NCBI GenBank assembly: GCA_013399115.1
Contig: VXAA01006448.1
Location: 248,001 to 312,000, forward strand
Length of the DNA stretch: 64,000 bases
Origin: Anseranas semipalmata
Taxonomy: Eukaryota > Chordata > Aves > Anseriformes > Anseranatidae
Direction: 5' to 3'
Made by a program: the position numbers and the translations under genes. Shown piece by piece: positions 40,111 through 52,768 of the stretch. Below the pieces are notes generated by a model. The model was given only the letters and a program-made list of their open reading frames with translations. It had not been told where the DNA came from and did not search any database. Positions within the stretch are counted from its first letter, which is position 1; every line of letters begins with the position of its first letter.

Positions 40111-41560
40111 TCTCTGTCCTTTAAGAGAAGAAGCCCACAGATTTGGTTCTTGGCTCCTTGACAATGCAGCAAAATTTGAAGCACAAACTGTCTTTTTTTT
40201 ATTTATTTTTTTTCCCACCCCCCTCCGTTGCTGTAAGCTAACCTTATGATTTCGTATTTTGGTTATTATCCTGCGTTATTATGTAACTGCATTTTTCTTC
40301 GGCAATTAAACAAAATTACTTATTATAAGTATATTAAGAATATTGCCCTAGCCTGTAGCATTGTCAAATAGTGATTTTCTCATTTCATAGCCTTCACAGA
40401 TAATGGGTTTGTACCGACACAGGCACGTACAATTCATTTTGTCGTCTCTTGCATCGTTTCCCATGTGTTTTTTTTATAGTTGCAGAAGAAATTACTTGGC
40501 CTGGGTTTGGATTTTTGCATCCTGCTGTTTGGAGCTGCAGTAGTGCCTTTTTTTTTTTTTTTTTCCTTTATGCTGCACTCAGCAGAAGTGCATAGTGAGA
40601 CTGTACAACAGTCATCCGGACTGTGCTCCTGTCCATATATTTAACAGCACTGCCATCTCATTTTGGGGGGCACCTGGCCTTGCTGAACGCAGCAGCAATT
40701 AGGGGCATGGTGCTGCTGTGCCAGAGATGTCACATAGCAGGTGGTCAGCTGTGCCTTTCTGATTAGTGCTCGTACTAGGATTGCAGTTATTACAGTAATT
40801 CATTTTAGCTTGGGGGATTCATTTTGAAAATTTGGATTTTCCACTAAGAAGGGATTATCATTTCTCTCTGTAGTATGCGTGTTTTGTGAAGAAGTGGAGT
40901 ACAGTATGTAGCCTGGCTGCTCTCTCCACTTCTCTTCTGTCTCAGAAATGCACACCCATTTGGACAACACAGGTGCAATGTTGATTTTCATGCTGGAACC
41001 AGGAATAGATGTAAAAAGCAGCACGCGCTTAGTCAACACAACACTCATCCTGTCGATGCAGCCTCAGTCTAGCACAGGGAGAAAGAGTATCTGTCCTTAT
41101 GGAAGAAATGCTTGCTCAATTTACGTGTTCATTGAGGAGGGTGAGCGGGGAGTTAGTTCAGAACAAAGAATGGTTGGTCAGATTGCCAGCGCTTGTGAGG
41201 AGCGAGCAGCGTGCGAATCAGCGGCGGATGGCACGTCGTATCCCTCTTGTGATACGTACGCTAATGTGCAGCTGACTTAATGTGACCTGAGCTTTGGACT
41301 CCTAACCTTTTTAGTATCAATCAGCTCTTTCTCGTAAGCTTGCTCGTTTGAAACCGGAGTGGGCCAGAGGATGAACTGATGCACTCGGTGACTTTATCAG
41401 GAGCTATAAACATGTGAATGTGGCAGTGATTTGAAAGCAAACCGTCCACTCAGATTCAGAACATCCTAAATAATGGATTCAAAATCTGTATACTCCGTTT
41501 TTTAAATGCACGCTAATAAACAATGTGGTACTTATTGTATTCCAATAAATAACTGGCTAA
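40111..41560. other. Right flank of CpG island, possible regulatory DNA
   Basis: AT-rich sequence with many homeodomain-type TAAT/ATTA cores (40240-40340) alternates with CpG-containing stretches (41195-41270). The + strand frame 40948-41280 has 110 codons and an unusual number of CpG-containing codons near its end, but no recognisable domain. A potential donor gtaagc lies at 40233. Considered non-coding transcript or regulatory DNA until shown otherwise. Confidence 0.3.
40548..40564 (+). repeat. T homopolymer (17)
   Basis: An uninterrupted run of 17 Ts just downstream of the CpG island. Not attached to a recognised retroelement. Confidence 0.95.
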
Positions 41561-43257
41561 GAGTTGTTAGTAAACAAAGCAGTGCCTCTTTCTGTTGTTT
41601 GTATTTCATACACGTGGCACTCAATCTAGCGTTCTTTGCAATCACGAGATGATCCCTGTGAAGCTTCATGGAGTTCTGCACGTGCTACGTCTGACGTTAA
41701 GCAGTATTCATTCATGATAGTGCTAAATCCTTCTCCTTGCCTCCTTTTGTGAATAGTCTTCATAGAAACAATGCAATTACTTGAGTAAGTAGCGCAAGCG
41801 GGATATGGCTTATTAGCTACTTTCTGAGATACTCTAAAAGGTGTGGTTATGACATAGTGGGAGGGATTCAATTGGGAGAGCGGTGGTATTGAATAGCCGG
41901 TGTCAGGCCAGGGACTGTTCTAATAAGGGGTTATGCTACCCATTTTTTGAAATTGTTGGAAATCTCAGTCTTTGGGATGCAGGCATTAAGGTTGCCCCTG
42001 TGGTTTCAACTCTGGTAAAAGCTGCTTTTAAAAAAAATAAAATCCCACAATACAACCTCTTCATTTCCCCCACCTGTTAATTGTATTGTAAAGTTCAAAC
42101 AGAAAGGCTTTTAGTAATCAAAACAAAACTCCAAAGTATCTTAGTTTGTGATGATGGACTTTGCTAGAGAATCTAACTTGTCTTCACAATGACTTTCCTT
42201 TTGTTCTTCCAAAGACTCTGATCCAAAGACTTACCTACTTAGTTTCTCCCAGACTTAGGGGTATTCACAGGACTGATGTTAGCACGCAGAGATTGTAGTC
42301 TTTGTAGACCCCTATAGACAGGGCAGAGAGCTTGACCCTTGTACAAGTGCTCTGGCTTGCTCTCCCTCTGTTTCTGCAGCAGGGCTACTAGCCAGCTTTG
42401 GCCAAATTATGCCTTTGGGAAGACTACCCAAAGCAACAGTTTCACTGGGCATCCAAACCTACGCGTGGCTTCCGCGAGCCGATCACATCTCCTGCTGTTG
42501 CAGCTTTCCAGCCTGTGTAACTAGGACCCACCAGTGCACCGGGAGTCCTCAGCGCCTGCTCTGCTCCCGGGCCTCTGGTGGCCACGGCCCTGCTGGGAGC
42601 ATTGCTGCTGCATGTCCCAGTGCCGGCTGCTTCCCCGGGTCCAGCTCCCACCCGTTTGTGTATCTGCCTATTAGCATTAAAAGAAATTGCAACGCCTCCT
42701 TTTCTTCGGGATGTCTGTTGTTTGTTTATGCTCGGCGGCGTTCTCGGTTTTGGCAATAAGGAGATGACTCAGTTTTGCTTCTGTTTTAAGACTTTTTTTA
42801 TCCGTTTCTCTTGTGAGGTTTCATGTGCTGTTGTAGTTCTGCAATGGCTGAGTGGCAAACGCTGCAGGAGTTTGGTTTAATTCCTTCGATGAACGTTAAT
42901 TCTAATAAAGTCTAAGACCAAATTTTATACGTTTCTGCATTTGCCCTAAGAAGCAAACAAATATTTTGGTTTCTCTTCATATGCTTAGAAAGGTAGGGGT
43001 GGCATGCAACAGAGGGAAAAGTAAAAGTACAGACAGGAGCAAAGGGCCGGCTGAAGTGCCACCTATTCCAGTTGATGTTTTCCAGCTGAATTTTAAGTTC
43101 AGCAAGATGTTTAGAATGAATTAAGAAGAAATGGCAAAGTTCTTTGATACAAGGGAGCCCAGGGTCATTTTCATTACGGTTAATGAATGGTGGCCAGGTA
43201 GCTGTATAATGGGCTTGTGAGTCAGTCCTAGATTATTATTTTTTTTTGATCAGCAAT
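41561..43257. other. Non-coding sequence with a GC-rich patch
   Basis: 42400-42740 is GC-rich with overlapping frames on both strands (116 codons + and 104 codons -), as expected when stop codons are rare. An AP-1-like tgactcag lies near 42765. No gene was recognised. Confidence 0.45.
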
Positions 43258-43310
43258 GCCATGGCTAGGGTGCTCCACTGTCAGCTCTGAAGCAGGAGGT
43301 TTAGGTTCCT
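43258..43310 (+). repeat. Possible tRNA-derived SINE head
   Basis: The text ggctagggtgctccactgtc, then agctctgaagcaggaggttt and aggttcct, resembles a tRNA-derived SINE head (agtggctagagcactggcctg, caggagacctgggttc). It is very short and uncertain. Confidence 0.3.
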
Positions 43311-44180
43311 CAAGGCAGGGCTGTTTCTCAGGAGGTGCTTGGACTGTCCCTTGGTAAGGCGGTGTCCCCTTCTCATCTCAGATGTTTGTGGGTTCAGCAG
43401 AATGTGGACTGGTAAGGCTGGCCCAAGCTGCGGCAAAGCAGGCTGTTTGTCACGGGCAGCAGACTGCTGGGGGCAAGAGAAGGGCTGTAGCCCCGCAGCC
43501 TGCTTTCTCTTTGGGAGGAGGGAGCAGCTGGGCTGAGCAGAGCAGCAGCTGAGCCTGGAGCGTGGTTCCCCACTGCAGTACCTGTGGCAGCTCCTGTTTG
43601 TCCTCTCCCTACGGTGGCAGCAGCAATAGAAACCTCAGCTCCCCGGGTTCCTTCCCTAACTCTCAATTTTCCCCTCCTCACCCTTCTTTTCCGTGAGAGG
43701 AGCAGTTTGGGCTTGATCCCACCCCCTCATCCTTCTGTTCGGACCATTGCCTACGATGCAGATAAACCCTGAGATGCCTCGGGGGCTGGGGGGAGTGATA
43801 AAATGAGCTGTTCCTTTAGGCGCTAAAAAGGGGGAAACCCTGCTGCTCTCGTTTGAAATATTGAAGGAAATGATCAGTGCCGTGCTCCCTGGGGAATCAC
43901 TGCGCTCTATTGTATCGCAAAGTTCTTTGAGGACGCGGCACAGGCAGCCTTCCCTTGCTGCAGAGCAGAAGGTCTGTGGGAGAGAGCGTGTGCACAGCAG
44001 TCAGGAACGCTATTATTGAGACCTTAGCTGAGGTTTCATTTCATGCATTTAGCAAAACAGGCGCTCTTTCACGCTTTCCAGATATTTTTATATTTCTCTG
44101 CAGATGCTTGTAGAAGACCAACATTTGTTTGGTTTGAAGCCCCAATTAATATTCCCATCCAATGTGTAGAGGCAAAAAGG
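43311..44180. other. Non-coding sequence, GC-rich on the left
   Basis: 43330-43990 is GC-rich with overlapping short frames on both strands (for example 43394-43681 -, 95 codons) and no recognisable protein. Confidence 0.45.
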
Positions 44181-44199
44181 AAAAAAAAAAAAAAAAAAA
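44181..44199 (+). repeat. A homopolymer (19)
   Basis: Run of 19 As. No upstream open frame or gene-like body suggests a processed pseudogene. Confidence 0.95.
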
Positions 44200-44209
44200 G
44201 CAAGTGTTT

Positions 44210-44520
44210 GTCCCAGAATTAAAATCCATTTAAATTTGAGAGTTGTTAACCCATGAAATAGTGATGCAGTAGAGAATGTCTCTTGGAGTGAATCACTTGT
44301 ATTTAAAATGGAACATGTTCTAAAAATAAATGGGTAATTGCTTCAATGTAGTCAATATGGAATTTGAAGATGACTGACAGAGTGATTTGTCATCCATCTC
44401 CGTAGCAGGAGTCATCTGGGAAGTCTGTGATGTTAAAGGCATTTGTTTCTATTAGCACCTCTTAAAGTAGTTTTGTTAATGAGCTCTTGAGCACCAGAAC
44501 TGAAATCTGTTGTGTGGTAT
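44210..44520. promoter_or_regulatory. Possible conserved non-coding element
   Basis: Unique, repeat-free, balanced AT-rich sequence with dense TAAT/ATTA and TGAC-type cores (for example near 44320-44345 and 44370-44415) and frequent stops in all frames. The texture resembles vertebrate developmental enhancers, but conservation cannot be assessed from one sequence. Confidence 0.2.
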
Positions 44521-45491
44521 AATTAATTTTTCCATACCATAGGAAAATGTCTGCCAGGTGCACCTTCAATTACTGAATCAGGTTTCTCAGGTCCCAAAAT
44601 GTGTGGTTCAACAGACCTATTGTTTCAGAGAAAGGAGGAGCATGCTGTTCTGCTGCTGCCAGCACAGCGCTTTGACACATCTCCATGTAAAATCTAGGAT
44701 GGCACCCTGTGAGCCTGGGAAGAGCTGATGTTGTGCTACCCACAACATACGTTTTGCAAAGAGGAAGGCTGGTGGATACTCCTCCCAAAGATGTAGAACC
44801 AGAAGAGGTGGAGCAGGAAACTGTCTGCTTTTCCCAAGCGGGAGAGAGAGGAGAGCAAGAAATTGGGAGTGCTTGAAGAGACTGTCAGGCAAGTTCTTTC
44901 CTGCGTGTTGGTGAATCTCCTCCGAGTGCTTGGTTGTGTGGAGTAGACAGGTCAAGGAGCCGTTCCTCAGATCTTAAAGGTGTTGCTGTGCCTCCTGTTC
45001 CTCCCTGAAACAAACTATCCTGCCGAAAGTCTGTCACTTTGGCAGAACATACGCTGTGGGGACTTCGCTAAGCTAGGTAAGAAGCAATGAAGTTGGGGAT
45101 AATCCAGCCTTGCTTGTGAGCTGGGCACCTGTTGTAAGGGCGCTTCCTGAACCATTTGAACTGGAGGCCTCCTTCCAGCTGGACATAGCAAATGCCGGGG
45201 GGTGGGGGTTCTGCCTGGGCGTCCACTGTCACGCTTACAAGCGCCTGACAAAATTGTGGGATGGATGGGATCACCCGATGGGCCAGAGTGGTCCCTTGGG
45301 CAGCTAGATACTTTCTTTTGAAACCTGGGCCCTGTCAAGACTGATGTGTTATTCTTGAGAAAGCAGGATATATTGTCTTGTGCCTGTATCTTAATGCAGC
45401 CTCAGGAAAATTTAAGCTTTTAAAATTCACATTCTAATGCGGAGCATCCATCAAGTGTTGGGTTATTTGTCAAGCGTCTTTAATGATGTGT
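44521..45491. other. Non-coding sequence
   Basis: Overlapping minus-strand frames of 72-112 codons occur at 44570-44955 and 45015-45338, without recognisable domains or splice support. Confidence 0.45.
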
Positions 45492-45511
45492 AAAAAAAAA
45501 AAAAAAAAAAA
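45492..45511 (+). repeat. A homopolymer (20)
   Basis: Run of 20 As. No recognisable retrogene or LINE tail upstream. Confidence 0.95.
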
Positions 45512-45956
45512 GATGCTGTGGGAGAGGCCTTAGGATTTTTAATGTAAAAATACATACTTTTTCTGTGCATCTGCATGGTTGTCTGAAGAAGACAACAGAT
45601 TTACTCTCTGAAGCAGCATCTTATTTTTAATAGTAAGTTTTAGTTGCTACATGCTTTAGGTGGAAAGGGGGGAAGTGGATGAAATATTTAATCCTGGAGT
45701 CAGAACATACATTTCCAAGATGATGCTGTTCAAGATTCATGAAAGGGCCATTAGCCATTAAGTTGTCTGCTGCCTTGGTTACAGGCCTGTGGAAGCTACA
45801 TAGAGATGAGGAGTGAGATCTTTTCATGAACGTTAAGTTGCTTAATTTGACTGCACCATGCTCTTGCAAATGGTAGTCAATGTGAGGTCAATACCATGAT
45901 TCAGAAATACTACATACATACCCTGAGTCATAGTAGAGACCTGAAGCTGAGATAAA

Positions 45957-46000
45957 GCATTACTGAGGCAAACTCTTAGCATTATTGAGGCAAACTCTAA
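45957..46000 (+). repeat. Tandem duplication, 22-bp unit x2
   Basis: Units gcattactgaggcaaactct plus ta (45957-45978) and gcattattgaggcaaactct plus aa (45979-46000) differ at two positions. A third partial echo (attggaaactct) follows. It looks like a simple slippage or short duplication event. Confidence 0.85.
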
Positions 46001-46060
46001 AGTTATTGGAAACTCTGCTTGATGAACGGCAATACCATCTGGCCTTTTGTGATATATATT

Positions 46061-46131
46061 TGGTTTTTTTGTTGTTGTTGTTGCTATTGGTGGTTTTTTT
46101 GTTTGTGTTTTTGCTTTGTGTTTTGTTTTAC
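46061..46131 (+). repeat. GTT/T-rich low-complexity tract
   Basis: A (GTT)n core at 46070-46083 is followed by irregular TTTG-rich sequence. The overlapping frame rich in Phe/Cys on + and Lys/Thr on - is a low-complexity artefact. Confidence 0.9.
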
Positions 46132-48777
46132 AAAGCTTAGTATCACTGGGAAGCTGCCTGTTTGCTGTGCCAGTGTGAACCATTGTTATTTCTTTCTCAT
46201 TGTTCTAACACCAGATTAAAGTAGAAACAACTATAGGAGTTAGTACCCAGACCAGGTATTAGGGGATAATGAGCTGAAGCTGGACTGTTTTTCCTCCTTC
46301 TTCTCTTCTTGTTAGACTAGAAAGGGATTTCAGCATATAAGCACTTGGCCCTATGGCAGAACTCCTTTTCCAAGACCCATCACTATGGTGGCTTATAAGA
46401 GTTAGGTTGATTTACTCATTTTTGGTTTCTACTTCTTAACATTCCTTATGGATTTTGCTTTATGTGTGGAAGGAAATTACACATTTTTATATGAGCAAAG
46501 CTACCATATAAAACACTATTTCCCACCTGACTGAAGGCAGAATTTCTTCTGTTGGTCCAAGAAACCACATGCTGGTGTAGAGCCATTATCTGCTCCTGAA
46601 ATTTGACTTTGAATGTATTCCTTCATGCTCCTCAGAACTGTGTCATTCTCAAAGCATCCTCTTTGAGGATTTTTCAAAGACTCACTCTCTGTACATCAGT
46701 TCATATTCTCTTTAACAGCTTTGCTAGTCCCTTCTCCCTCCTTCCACCTTCCCACCCCCCAAGAAATGGGTAATTGCAAAGTACCATTGTTCTTTCCAAC
46801 ATGCTTTGCTGCACACACAGCTGTTCCTAGGCCATGCCATCGTACTTCTCAGACAGTGGGAGCAGGGGTTCATAGCTCATGCTACTACTCTGTGCCTAAT
46901 AGCACAGTGTAGTCGAACACCTTAGTGTCTGTGTTTGAACAATTATAGTAGGATATCCCACATTAAAAATTTATCTCCTCAGCAGAAGTGCTTGAATGCT
47001 AAAATGCCTCTGTGTCATCTGTGCTCAACTGCGTATAAATCAGGAGTGGGTGTGGAGACGATGCGTGCTTAGGACACTCCAAACGTGGTGTTAGAATTTG
47101 CTGTTGCTGAGGAGGGAATCAAAAGGTTGGGATAAGGGAACAAAATAAACATGCAATCATGCTGCAAGAAATACAGAAAAGCTGTATCAAAGGTGTGGTG
47201 AAATGTTCTGCATGCTTATGTGGATCCAACTTGCCAGTTGTGCTGCTAAGTTTTGGCTAGAGGTGGACCCTAGAGGAGGGTGGAAGCAGACAGCGCCTTC
47301 TAGAAATCTGATTTAAGGATCAGCTGCTAGATTTGCTTATCAGAGATGCATGGTAACTTCTTAATGGCATCAGCCGTAGCATCTTGCCCAGCTTGGAAGA
47401 TTGGCACAAGCCCAAGGAAGTCACTGCAGAACTTCTAGAAAGGGCCAGACTGCCCTCATGCCCTTTTTCTTTTCCTTGTATGTCTGTCCAAACCTGACAA
47501 TGGGACTCTTGATGCTCAACCTGCCTGCAAATGTGTGTTTTTGAAGCCTGAGACAAGGGTAGTGGCCCAGGCCATGCTCCTTGCAGGAGTGTCTCAACCT
47601 TCCCTCATCACCATACTGAAAAATGAAACAAAAGACATCTAAGGCTGTAGTTGGAAATGGTTAAGAAATGATTTCCCGAAAGAGGTTACAGGACAAAATT
47701 GCTTCTTTAGAGAAGAAGGAAGGATATAATGTTGTGAGGCAGAGATGGTATGTGTCTAAACCTGTGTTAGGAGTGGGAATATAAATGTTTCAGCAGCACC
47801 TCTGCTCACTTCAAACAATTTGATCCCCTGGTTCACATCACATGTCTTTCTAGTGGTTATAAAATGTGGATTTTGTGCATGCGTGTGTAATTATTTGTCA
47901 GTAAAATACAGTTCTGGTTTGGACTCCAAGTTAAATATATGCCTATTTTGACCTACTTTTCTCAACCTAATTCTGCCAGCTCCTTATGGGCGTGCATGGC
48001 GTTACCTGCTTAGGGAGTCCCACTGACATCAGAAAGACAACTCGCCTTAGGAAGGCTGGTTATCTCCCTGGTGGCAGCAGGCTCAAGGTTTGTATGAAGT
48101 TGTCTGTGAGGCTCAGCAAGGGAAAACCATGGAATACGATGTTTAAGCGGGAGCCTACTGATTAACAGTGTATCATCTAGGAGCTCAGGAAGGTTCATCA
48201 TGAGTGATGTGTTTGGCTGACTTCTGACATCCTTGGGATAGCTCTGGGAGATGGACAGGAGATCAACCTACTTGATGGCCTTCTAATCACTCACTGGAAA
48301 ACTAAGTTCATCTTCTTTAGCTACCTGGTCCAAAAGGGTTGTAAATGTAGTATTGCTAATCTGAATAATACCTCATCCCTGTGTGACCGTGAGAGGGACA
48401 CACACACTCTGAAACGAAAAGTGGTGAGAGGGCCTTCAGCAAATGAAGATCCAAGCTGCTATGTTTACATGACATACTGTGAGCTTACCAATTTACGTCT
48501 AGGGATATTACAGCCGTGTTTTGTGCAGCACTGCCCCAAAAGGAGGCATAACACATTAGCCTGAGTTGGCTGCATGCTGCTGGCTTATGTGCAGGCAGCA
48601 ACAGGGCTCCTACTCTGTGCTCCCCAGGGCTTTTAGTTCTAGCATAATGCAGGCAAAACCAGCATGCTGCTGTATCTCTGCCATTTCTCCCTCGCACCTT
48701 AGGATCAAACCTAGATCTGTGACTTTCCAGGAATGTGCCCTAACAGGCAGGAAGATCCTCAAGTATGTATGAGTATG
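46132..48777. other. Non-coding sequence
   Basis: No gene-like frame or clear repeat recognised. Confidence 0.5.
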
Positions 48778-48849
48778 GGGCATGATTTATGCCCATCTGG
48801 TCAAAGTTGCTATGGGCATGATTTATGCCCATCTGATCAAAGTTGCTAT
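48778..48849 (+). repeat. Tandem duplication, 36-bp unit x2, each with a hairpin
   Basis: Two copies (48778-48813 and 48814-48849) differ at one base (catctgg versus catctga). Each unit begins with the inverted repeat gggcat/atgccc around a 5-base loop. Because 36 is a multiple of 3, a small + frame through it (48733-48915) shows a 12-residue repeat of the form HDLCPS(G/D)QSCY, but that frame has no other support as a gene. Confidence 0.92.
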
Positions 48850-51800
48850 GTTCTGCATAGAGGATTTGAAGATTCCTTAAGGCGGAGAGCAAGAGGGAGC
48901 ATAAGTCTGGTTTAATGGGTAGAGGGGGAGTTTCTGGGTTCCAGTGACTGTGTCAAGGGCTGGTTCGTATATCTTATATGCTGAATAGCACGGGGGATAT
49001 CAAGACTGAGGTGTTTCTAGGATGCATTGGAGCAGAATGTTAGGTCCCTGAACACTGTTAATGTGGAAAGCAGGGCTCAGTAGCAATGAGTGTAGGTTTG
49101 AGGATTTCAATTTTCAACATTGTCTAAATTCTGTATAGTCCCATTTGTTTGATCTTGGCCCCAAATGTCTGTGTTCAGTATTAGAGTCTGAACTCCGTCT
49201 TCATCCACGCCTCAGTGATGTGTCCAATGGGAATCTGCATGTTTGTTTGACATATTTTATGCAGTAGTTTTCTGAGATGGATCCTGGTGGCTAATGGTGA
49301 ATATGAAATCTTTCAGATACAACTTCTCATGTGATAGGATGCCCGTATAATTCATTCTGTTGCCTATCAAAGCTCTAAATGTATGTGGTAACCAGGTCTT
49401 CAAGCCTCAGAGAACCTAGGATCAGAGCACAGAAAGTTGTTGGGCTCACTTCAGTTTAAGAGCAAGATAAGATGTAGGTGAGAGACTGCTGAAAAATGCT
49501 TTCCAGCTGTACCTCTCAGCCACAACCATTGTCTTTTTCATAACCTCTTCCCCTGCTTTCCTTTGTTTGCAGTCTCTGATGGGGGTAGGGCAGGAGGGAG
49601 ACTTTGCAGCTAAGGAGGTCTCAGCTGGTCTTCATGTGAACGAAAGATTTCTCAGAGGAACATAGTAAAGACTGCAGTTGATGATGATGATAAATGAATC
49701 AAAAGAGTAAGTTAGCCCCCTCTCAGAGTTTTTAGTTTTTTTGTTTTTTGCAGTTTTTTTAAGGAAGCAGGGCATAATAAAGCATTTTTTTTTGTGCTTA
49801 AATCAGCAGATCCACTGGAGGTAGCAAGTCTTCTGTCTGATAAAGAGCCATTTTTATGTAATTGCTTTGGAGAAAAAAAAAAAAAAACACATTTTAGGCC
49901 ACAAAGACCTTGCCATTGAGTAGACTTTCTCAGAGACTTCTGCCCGAGTGCGATTCTCCTCCTCTTGCCATGCGCACTTCGTGTTCCTGCAGTGCTGTCC
50001 TGCCAGGCTCATCTCAGCCCGGCTTTAGGCTTGTTCGGGAGCTCCAAGCCAGCCTTTGGCAGCCTGGCTGAACGCTGAGTCACAGGGAAGAGCTGGACAC
50101 ACGAGTGTTGCTCAGGTCGGTGCAGCGCCAGTGGATCATTTGCCGAAGACAAGACACCCCCAACAAATTGCATGTGCTTCTTCAGTTGTTGATCAAGCTC
50201 ATGTGACGTAGCAGTGTAATTATGTTGATTTTCAAAAGGCTGGCTGTTTGAGTAAAGAGCTGAATTCATCTCCATGTTGAGCCACCCTCCAACCCTCCTT
50301 TAAAAAATATCCATAGTTTTTTTTTTTTTTTCCTTGCATTTATTTTTTGGGAGTACACGTGTCATTTATGTGTGGATGTTGGATCACCTTAGTTTTGGTG
50401 ACTCTTTTGTTGGGTTCTGTCACTCCCAGCAAAGCAAAGAGTGGAGACCTGGTAGGAGCAATCCAATGAACTGCAAACATGAAGCATAATTATGTTCTCG
50501 AAGTAGTTCTGGTGCATACACATGTGGGAGGAGGGGAGGCATATTAAGTAGTGCAGCATGAGAATTTGCCAGTGGAACAGTTTTCTGTCAAAAAATGCTG
50601 TTTTAAACAGAATCAAAATGTGCCTCGTGAGAATGTGTTTGTACTGCGGCTGGCAGCTATTCAGAGGACCTGGAGCCCTGCAGCCTTGTTTAATGATCAG
50701 ATCCAGTTGGGAGAGATCAGAGATGGAGGTGTGGCAAGGTGGTTGTTGTTGTTATGCTGCAGCTTAAAGGAAAACTTCAAAATGTTTCGATTTCCCACAG
50801 TGCAGAAAATGAGACTTGACCTACTCTGCTTCGTACAGCCGTTTCTTAAAAACTATCTTCTGTTTCCAGTGCACATCATCATTACGGTATCATACTATTG
50901 TGTTTAATTTGTAGAAGCCTGGGGCCAATCTCATGGCTACGCTGAGTTCATTTAAACCACTGACCTTGCATTTGGCACATGAGGCCTTAAAATAACCGTG
51001 AAAAAATTCACTAAATATTTATGTGGGACAGAGACCACACGAATTTTTTCAGCTAGCAGTTTTGTAATGCTCGTGTGCTAGAAAATGTAAGCATGTTAGT
51101 CAGTGAGGAAATACCCCCCCACACATGTGTTGGCTTTTTGGATTAAGATCATCTTGAAACGGAGTCCACAATTCTTATTTTTTGATTCATTTTTTCCAGT
51201 TTTGATACTAATGTTATTTTAGCAGGGTTCTTCTTTTTTTTTTTTCCTTTTTTTCCCTCCTGACAGTGCTGGGAACAATGTTTTTCCTCTTGTCATTATA
51301 TCTACTTCCCTCCACCTCACAAACACCTTTTTTATAGCCATTGGAGGCTAATATGTCTGTTTTCTCAGTAGCAAACCTGTAAAATGTTTGGGCTTCAAAC
51401 TTAAGCTGGTGCAAGTTAAGCACAGTGCTGCTGTTTAGGTCTGTCTGTTTTCGGTTGTGATGTGACCTTATGTTTGGTTGCAGAAAGGCCTGTACTTTGA
51501 CACAGTTGGGCTCATTTACTGAGGTACAGCAAAGGCAAACTCTCTGCAGCAGGTTGTTCAGAAGTGATCTTAAGGAAAAAAATGTCCTATTTTGGCTTCA
51601 CTTCTGAAGCAGTCAAACCAGGCATCAGTGCAATGAATAGAAAAAATGATGACTTCAATTAAAGTTTTACCATTTCAGGAACTTTTTCTTTCTCTCCTTT
51701 TGTGGTGATTTGTCTTGTTCCTGCAAAGACCTTTTTCATGCCTTGCACTGTGGGTTGCTCAAATGAATTGGAAGCCCATCCTCTGGCTGCTTAGTCTGCT

Positions 51801-52584
51801 GCAATGTGAGGGTAGAAAATGCATTTTTCTTACTGTGAACACTCAGCAGTGCACTTGTTCCAACAACTGAGCGGTTCCTTGTTCAGACCACAGTGTGCAG
51901 CAATAGCATAGTAGCTTTGTCATCTTCGAATTAAGATGAAGAAGGAGAAGGTTAATGATTTTTTATTATTATTATCCTGAGAATGTTTGTCATTCTGTTT
52001 AGTTCACCAATTTCTTGTGCTTATTTACTACCATCTGCGTAGCATCCTGCATGTAATGATACCCTTCGGTCTTGCCCTGGCCCTGCCCTGTGCCCTTTCT
52101 GTTGGATGATGAACCGGGGGTCCCTGCTGTGTCACTTGTTCCCCAGCTCCAGGTAACCACATAGGCTTCACTAGAAGTGCTCTATCATCTGGGCAAAGCA
52201 TGGAGGTGTCAAGCTTTTTATCTGCCCATGGACAAAGCAAAAGAGGAATAGCAGGAAATTTATCACTGTTGTTAATGTTTTTATAGGCTGAGTGTAGATA
52301 GCCAAGTATTATATATGAAAAATAATAAAATTTTGAAAAGTTCTTTTCCTTAAGTGTTTTGCTCTCCATGAAGACAGGAATCTTTCAGAGATCCTTGTTA
52401 TACTGTGCTAGGAATGCTTAGCCATTTTCAGTTTGTAGACCCTAAATCTTAAGAACTTAAATGCTTTTCTAGCAGGGCTGTGAACCCCCCTCATAGATAA
52501 TTGAATGGTAGATACAATGTGACATTTCAGTAACCTGTGTTCTTCAGGGCCTGAAGTTTTTAATGTTTAAATGGAATTTTCTCT
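48850..52584. other. Non-coding sequence
   Basis: Homopolymers occur near 49873 (A), 50319 (T) and 51234 (T). The stretch 50930-51080 is AT-rich and unique and could be regulatory. Frames at 50551-50907 (+) and 52028-52369 (-) are unrecognised. Confidence 0.45.
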
Positions 52585-52768
52585 ATTTCAGTTTGTGCTC
52601 ATTGCCTCTTGTCTTGTTGCTGTGCGCCACTGGGAAGAACATGGCTCCATCTTCCTCGCTCCCTCCAGTTAGCTATTTACATCGATAAGATTCCCCCTCA
52701 GCCTTCTCATCTCCAGGCTAAATAATCCCAGTACATCCTGCTGCTTTTCCAGCCACTCTTTCCTTCAC
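52585..52768 (-). mobile_element. CR1 LINE fragment, antisense
   Basis: The + strand carries attgcctcttgtcttgttgc, then ccccctcagccttctcatct and ccaggctaaataatcccag. This is the complement of the CR1 ORF2 block that follows the RT domain (sense reading: ...LFSLE(K/M)RRLRG...). About 180 bases remain, moderately diverged, truncated at both ends and non-functional. Confidence 0.82.

Noticed and set aside
39147..40184. Open frames of about 190-300 codons on both strands across the CpG island
   Set aside because: They are open only because the 440 Ns contain no stop codons. The readable parts show no protein family.
44181..45511. A-runs at 44181 and 45492 as tails of processed pseudogenes
   Set aside because: No upstream coding-like body or duplicated target site was found.
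48690..48740. Possible antisense MIR piece (ggatcaaacctagatctgtg)
   Set aside because: Only one loosely matching phrase, and motif order could not be confirmed.
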